In this document: positions 7,051 through 9,782 of the stretch, one piece after another
Position numbering within the stretch: position 1 is the stretch's first letter
Layout of the letters: each line of letters begins with the position of its first letter
Assembly (NCBI GenBank): GCA_031256695.1
Contig: JAIRQB010000006.1
Coordinates: forward strand, 1-9,782
Length of the DNA: 9,782 bases
From: Elusimicrobiota bacterium
GTDB taxonomy: Bacteria; Elusimicrobiota; Endomicrobiia; Endomicrobiales; Endomicrobiaceae
Reading direction: 5' to 3'
The notes under the pieces: generated by a model
Told to the model about the DNA's origin: nothing
Seen by the model: only the letters and a program-made list of their open reading frames with translations
Databases searched by the model: none
Program-made: the position numbers and the translations under genes

Positions 7051-7086
7051 AGCGCTATGTGTTTGCGCAGCGCTATGTGTTTGCGC
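7051..7086 (-). repeat. Two perfect tandem copies of the 18-bp element
   Basis: AGCGCTATGTGTTTGCGC occurs at 7051-7068 and again at 7069-7086 without a gap. The unit is six codons long, so a copy gain would not disturb a frame read through it; the frame continuous with the nuclease gene reads ALCVCA twice here. Confidence 0.9.
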
Positions 7087-7111
7087 ACGCCACAATCTCT
7101 ATATCCTTAAA

Positions 7112-7119
7112 AAGAGGAG
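7112..7119 (+). promoter_or_regulatory. Ribosome binding site fixing the nuclease start
   Basis: AAGAGGAG lies seven bases before the ATG at 7127. The frame is open upstream to an ATG at 7034, but that ATG belongs to the repeat (GCAATGACACC) and the extension is encoded by repeat sequence, so translation should begin at 7127. Confidence 0.8.
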
Positions 7120-7126
7120 CGGTAAA

Positions 7127-8215
7127 ATGAAAATAGAACTTCATAATATCCCTATTTGCGAACTTGTAAAGGATTATAAAAACTCTGACGAGGAAGGCGT
7201 CATTGGATACGGCGGGCGTCTTGATATACGCCCTAAATATCAAAGAGAATTTGTCTATAAAGATGCTCAAAGAGATGCCGTTATAGACACAGTTCGCAAA
7301 GGATTTCCTCTAAATGTTATGTATTGGGTAAAAAATCCTAACAATGCTTTTGAAGTCCTTGACGGGCAGCAGAGAATTATCAGCATTTGCGAATATATAA
7401 AAGACGGTTTTGGAATAAACTTTCAGTTATTTTCAAACCTTACAGAAGACCAAAAAGAGCAAATACTCAAATATGAATTGATGGTTTATTTTTGCGAGGG
7501 GACAGATAGCGAAAAATTGTCTTGGTTTAAAGTGGTAAATATAGCGGGCGCGGTTTTAACCGCTCAAGAACTCCGCAATGCCGTCTATACGGGGGCTTGG
7601 CTGTCCGATGCGAAAAAATATTTCAGCAAGACAGAATGCCCTGCAGGCAAAATAGGCGGCGATTATTTAAACGGCTCATCTATCAGACAAGAATATTTAG
7701 AAACCGCTATAGAGTGGATTTCAGATGGAAAAATAGAGGAGTATATGTCAAAACATCAAAATGACCCCGACGCTCTTGAACTGTGGTCATATTTTCAAAA
7801 TGTAATCACTTGGACAGAAGGTAAATTTCCTAAACAATATAAAAAAGAGATGAAAGGCGTCGCTTGGGGAACGCTTTATAATGAATTTAAGAATAAAAAT
7901 CTTGACCCCGCCGTATTAGAAAAAGAAATATCTCGTTTGATGAGAGACAAGGATGTCTCAAATAAAAAAGGAATTTTTCATTATGTTTTAAACGGCAGAG
8001 AAAAACATTTAAATATCCGCGCCTTTGACGACGATATGAAAAGAGAGGCTTTTGAGAAACAAAAAGGCATCTGCAAAAAATGCAAAGGGCATTTTGAATT
8101 TGAGGATATGCGCGCTGACCACATAAAACCTTGGAGCAAAGGCGGAAAAACTGAAATTGGCAACTGTCAATTATTGTGTCAAAGGTGCAATGCTGAAAAG
8201 TCAGATAAATACTAG
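7127..8215 (+). CDS. DUF262-HNH nuclease, probable restriction component
   Basis: A 362-residue, two-domain protein. The N-terminal DUF262 (GmrS/ParB-like) domain shows IRPKYQREFVY (34-44) and the hallmark DGQQR (79-83), which in relatives is linked to NTP use. A helical middle region follows (about 100-300). The C-terminus is a classic zinc-supported HNH nuclease: C316 and C319, then D331-H332 in ADHIKPWSKGG, N346, and C351/C354 followed by N355 in LLCQRCN. The GmrSD type IV enzymes split DUF262 and nuclease functions differently (usually DUF1524), so this is a related but distinct single-chain design. It follows two DNA methyltransferases and is the only nuclease candidate in the cassette, so I infer that it cuts DNA lacking their marks; it could instead attack modified phage DNA. 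It is separated from the methylases by a hairpin-rich spacer that may limit or uncouple its expression. Confidence 0.88.
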   Translation: MKIELHNIPICELVKDYKNSDEEGVIGYGGRLDIRPKYQREFVYKDAQRDAVIDTVRKGFPLNVMYWVKNPNNAFEVLDGQQRIISICEYIKDGFGINFQLFSNLTEDQKEQILKYELMVYFCEGTDSEKLSWFKVVNIAGAVLTAQELRNAVYTGAWLSDAKKYFSKTECPAGKIGGDYLNGSSIRQEYLETAIEWISDGKIEEYMSKHQNDPDALELWSYFQNVITWTEGKFPKQYKKEMKGVAWGTLYNEFKNKNLDPAVLEKEISRLMRDKDVSNKKGIFHYVLNGREKHLNIRAFDDDMKREAFEKQKGICKKCKGHFEFEDMRADHIKPWSKGGKTEIGNCQLLCQRCNAEKSDKY

Positions 8216-8243
8216 AAAGGCAGTTATAAAGTAATGTCGTTTG

Positions 8244-8366
8244 GCGTCGTGCGCAAACGCATAGCGCTGCGCAAACACATAGCGCACGACGCAATCCATT
8301 TTGCCTTTGTCTTTGCCTTTGAAAAAAAAAACGGCGGAATGACGCGGCAGCGGCGGTCAACGGCGA
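8244..8366. repeat. Composite palindromic repeat region, copy 3 (degenerate)
   Basis: Two 18-bp elements in tandem (8251-8268 and 8269-8286, the second with CACA for CGCA) are enclosed by an 11-bp stem, GCGTCGTGCGC (8244-8254) and GCGCACGACGC (8282-8292). The string GCAATCCATTTTGCCTTTG (8291-8309), GCCTTTGAAAAAA and CAACGGCGAC (8359-8367) are shared with the other two copies. The right-hand arm is reduced to CGGCGGAATGAC. It fills most of the 205-base gap between the nuclease and the SIMPL gene; the stem may also slow transcription out of the nuclease gene, but no U-tract follows. Confidence 0.75.
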
Positions 8367-8407
8367 CAAAAAAGAAAATTTGAAGCATTTGTCTTATAAA
8401 AAATCAA

Positions 8408-8414
8408 AAAGGAG
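8408..8414 (+). promoter_or_regulatory. Ribosome binding site fixing the SIMPL start
   Basis: AAAGGAG ends six bases before the ATG at 8421. An in-frame TTG at 8415 abuts this site and is too close to be used. Confidence 0.8.
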
Positions 8415-8420
8415 TTGAAA

Positions 8421-9125
8421 ATGAAAAAACTTGCATTTTTTTTGGCTTTTGTATTTCTTTTTAGCGCGGCGTCTTTTGCCGAAGAATTGTTTAGAGTTGA
8501 CGGCTCGGCTGAGGTAAAAGTGAAGCCTGACAGAGTTGTTTTAAATTTTGGAACAGAGACGAGAGGAAAGAATTTAATTGAAACTAAAAAGAAAAATGAA
8601 GAAACTATAAAGAAGGCTATTGAAATCGCCAAACGTTTTAGAGTAAGCGATAGAAATATCAAAACCGACTATGTTTCAATGCATCCTGTTTTTACCGATT
8701 ATAAAACTCAAGCCCGAGAATTTATTGTCCGCCAAAATTTGAGCGTAACTCTTGAAAATATCTCAAATTACGACGCTTTTTTAACTGAACTCATTGAGGC
8801 GGGCATAAATAATGTAAGCGGCGTAGAATTTCAAACAAAAGATTTAAAAATGCATAGAGATGAGGCGCGCCGTCTTGCAATAATTGCCGCTCAAGAAAAG
8901 GCGAAATTTTTGGCAAATGCGGCTGGGCTTCGTTTAGGAGACCTTGCAAATCTGCAAGAATCATCTCTGCCGCTGCCTCAGCCTATTTTTGCGAAAGCCG
9001 ATATGAGAAATGCCAATATCCTATATGAGAGCGCTTCCTTTGCGCCTGATAGCGAAACCGCTGCGATAGCGCCGGGCGAAATTGTAATCAGAGCAAATGT
9101 CATTTTAACCTATAAGGTAAAATAG
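8421..9125 (+). CDS. Secreted SIMPL (DUF541) domain protein, YggE-like
   Basis: A 234-residue exported protein. Residues 1-20 form a Sec signal peptide: KK, a hydrophobic core LAFFLAFVFLF, and cleavage expected after SFA (20). The rest is one SIMPL domain. It opens with FRVDGSAEVKVKPDRVVLNFG (24-44), has the central RQNLSVTLENISNYDAFLTELIEAG and GVEFQTKDLK blocks, and the AARRLAI-type helix followed by AQEKAKFLANAAGLRLG. It closes with PGEIVIRANVILTYKV. Relatives (E. coli YggE, Brucella BP26) are periplasmic or envelope-associated, with roles proposed in oxidative-stress protection and oligomeric shell formation; no enzymatic activity is established. A sialyltransferase gene follows after 31 bases with its own strong ribosome site, so the two may share a transcript, but I see no functional link. 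A monotopic lipoprotein is excluded by the lack of a lipobox cysteine. Confidence 0.9.
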   Translation: MKKLAFFLAFVFLFSAASFAEELFRVDGSAEVKVKPDRVVLNFGTETRGKNLIETKKKNEETIKKAIEIAKRFRVSDRNIKTDYVSMHPVFTDYKTQAREFIVRQNLSVTLENISNYDAFLTELIEAGINNVSGVEFQTKDLKMHRDEARRLAIIAAQEKAKFLANAAGLRLGDLANLQESSLPLPQPIFAKADMRNANILYESASFAPDSETAAIAPGEIVIRANVILTYKVK

Positions 9126-9144
9126 AATAATAAAGCAACAGCAA

Positions 9145-9150
9145 TGGGAG
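9145..9150 (+). promoter_or_regulatory. Ribosome binding site of the sialyltransferase gene
   Basis: GGGAGG lies six bases before the ATG at 9157. It supports that start for a gene that runs off the window and so has no stop here; an upstream in-frame ATG is not seen. Confidence 0.75.
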
Positions 9151-9156
9151 GTTTGT

Positions 9157-9782
9157 ATGAAAAAGAAGCAAATTCTTATAGCAGGCAATGGAACTTCTAA
9201 TACTTCCGTTGATTTTCGCCGAGTGCCGAAAGGCATTGAAGTTTTTAGAGTCACTGCATTTTTTTTAGAGGACAAGTACTATCTCGGGAAAAATGTAGAT
9301 TATTTTTTAGATTATTATCTAAACCTTGATTATGTCTATCTCACTTTGCACCATTTAAATAAAAGAAATGAATACAAAATAAATAAAAACAATATATATG
9401 TCACAGTAACTGAAACAGCCAATGAACACTTTCCAACGGTAATACCGGCTACGCCGATACTTCATAAAAATAAGGCTATAGCGGAATTCCGCAGGTTTTA
9501 TGAATATTATTACGGGCATTATTTAAGCACAGGCATTACTGCTATAGGGCTTGCCGCAAGTTTAGGCTTTGAAGAAATTTATTTGACTGGTTTTGATTTT
9601 TATACAAATAAAGGACAACTATATCCGTATATTCCATTAACCCCTAACTCTTGCGAATTGGAAAATACTAAAACAACAGACGGGGGCGGGATATATAGAA
9701 CTATAAAATATAAAGGCGAGTCCAATGCCGATGCCGCAGTCAGAAATCATCCGACGCAGATGCAAATAGATTTTATTGAACT
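9157..9782 (+). CDS. GT42 sialyltransferase (CstI/CstII type), 3' end missing
   Basis: The first 208 residues of a protein that continues past the right edge. It resembles Campylobacter CstI/CstII, which transfer sialic acid from CMP-Neu5Ac to surface lipooligosaccharide galactose. Visible matches: IAGNGTS (8-14), against IAGNGPS; VFRVTAFFLEDKYYLGK (29-45), against VFRCNQFYFEDKYYLGK; YLSTGITAIGLAASLGFEEIYLTGFDFY (122-149), against the RITSG...GIDFY block. H198 in RNHPTQMQIDFIE matches the catalytic His188 of CstII. Y149 and Y156 or Y158 are candidates for the phosphate-binding tyrosines. Substitutions stand out: the CstII Asn31 position is T33 and the Arg129 position is Y122, so acceptor or linkage use may differ. 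As in the family there is no signal peptide; it should act at the inner face of the membrane. Local base composition is AT-rich. CMP-sialic acid genes, if any, would be outside the window. Confidence 0.85.
   Translation, partial: MKKKQILIAGNGTSNTSVDFRRVPKGIEVFRVTAFFLEDKYYLGKNVDYFLDYYLNLDYVYLTLHHLNKRNEYKINKNNIYVTVTETANEHFPTVIPATPILHKNKAIAEFRRFYEYYYGHYLSTGITAIGLAASLGFEEIYLTGFDFYTNKGQLYPYIPLTPNSCELENTKTTDGGGIYRTIKYKGESNADAAVRNHPTQMQIDFIE

Larger units (their letters stand above)
6838..7086. repeat. Composite palindromic repeat region, copy 2
   Basis: The 338-base gap 6789-7126 has no credible gene. Its parts mirror copy 1: TGTCATTGCG (6838-6847), an 18-bp element (6849-6866) and GCCGCAAT (6867-6874); the long direct repeat (6862-6934); a 122-bp unit with perfect 33-bp inverted ends (6920-7041); AACGGCGAC; then two tandem 18-bp elements (7051-7086). 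It separates the methylases from the nuclease, ending about 25 bases before the nuclease ribosome site, so its RNA structures would lie in the nuclease leader or the intercistronic spacer. Confidence 0.82.

Noticed and set aside
7034..7126. N-terminal extension of the DUF262-HNH protein from an ATG at 7034
   Set aside because: The extension is encoded by the repeat and reads ALCVCA twice; a good ribosome site precedes the ATG at 7127, where the DUF262 fold starts.
4492..8286. CRISPR array from the 18-bp repeats
   Set aside because: Copies are in mixed orientation, directly abutting or kilobases apart, with no regular spacers and no cas genes.
7887..8369. 160-residue open frame on the - strand
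   Set aside because: Antisense to the HNH domain and running into the tandem 18-bp repeats; composition is that of a shadow frame.
8415..8420. TTG start two codons upstream for the SIMPL protein
   Set aside because: It abuts the AAAGGAG site, leaving no room for initiation; ATG at 8421 has ideal spacing and begins the signal peptide.

Overview
The window (9,782 bases) is an AT-rich piece of a Gram-negative-type bacterial chromosome. The cell-envelope inference rests on a Sec signal peptide on a periplasmic SIMPL protein and on a CstI/CstII-type sialyltransferase, which usually decorates surface glycans of host-associated bacteria. Neither the genes nor the repeats let me name a phylum with confidence. 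All recognisable genes are on the + strand.

Layout: (1) 1-1467, the 3' two-thirds or so of an Eco57I/TaqI-like restriction-modification enzyme (methyltransferase plus specificity domain), running in from the left. Its linker contains a 5 x 7-bp tandem repeat and a stretch resembling the intergenic repeats further right. (2) 1547-4273, a two-gene serine biosynthesis operon: a class V aminotransferase and D-3-phosphoglycerate dehydrogenase (serA), ended by a strong hairpin. (3) 4274-4895, a 622-base gap filled with palindromic, nested repeats. (4) 4896-6788, two adjacent DNA methyltransferases: a beta-class N6A/N4C enzyme, then an M.EcoRI-family enzyme. (5) 6789-7126, a second copy of the composite repeat, here with perfect 33-bp inverted repeats. 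(6) 7127-8215, a DUF262-HNH nuclease. (7) 8216-8420, a third, more degenerate repeat copy. (8) 8421-9125, a secreted SIMPL (DUF541) protein. (9) 9157 to the right edge, the N-terminal 208 residues of a GT42 sialyltransferase.

The most interesting part is 4390-8370. Two methyltransferases of different classes and a DUF262-HNH protein look like one DNA-modification/defence cassette, in which the usual EcoRI-type restriction enzyme is absent and DUF262-HNH is the only nuclease candidate. The cassette is bracketed and internally split by related composite repeats carrying eight copies of an 18-bp element (consensus GCGCAAACGCATAGCGCT). These could mobilise the cassette by recombination or set the expression of the nuclease relative to the methylases. 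A separate point of interest is the heptamer array in the left R-M gene: the one copy read in the frame that would create a stop codon carries the base change that avoids it.

All family assignments come from reading motifs in the translations; no database search was possible.
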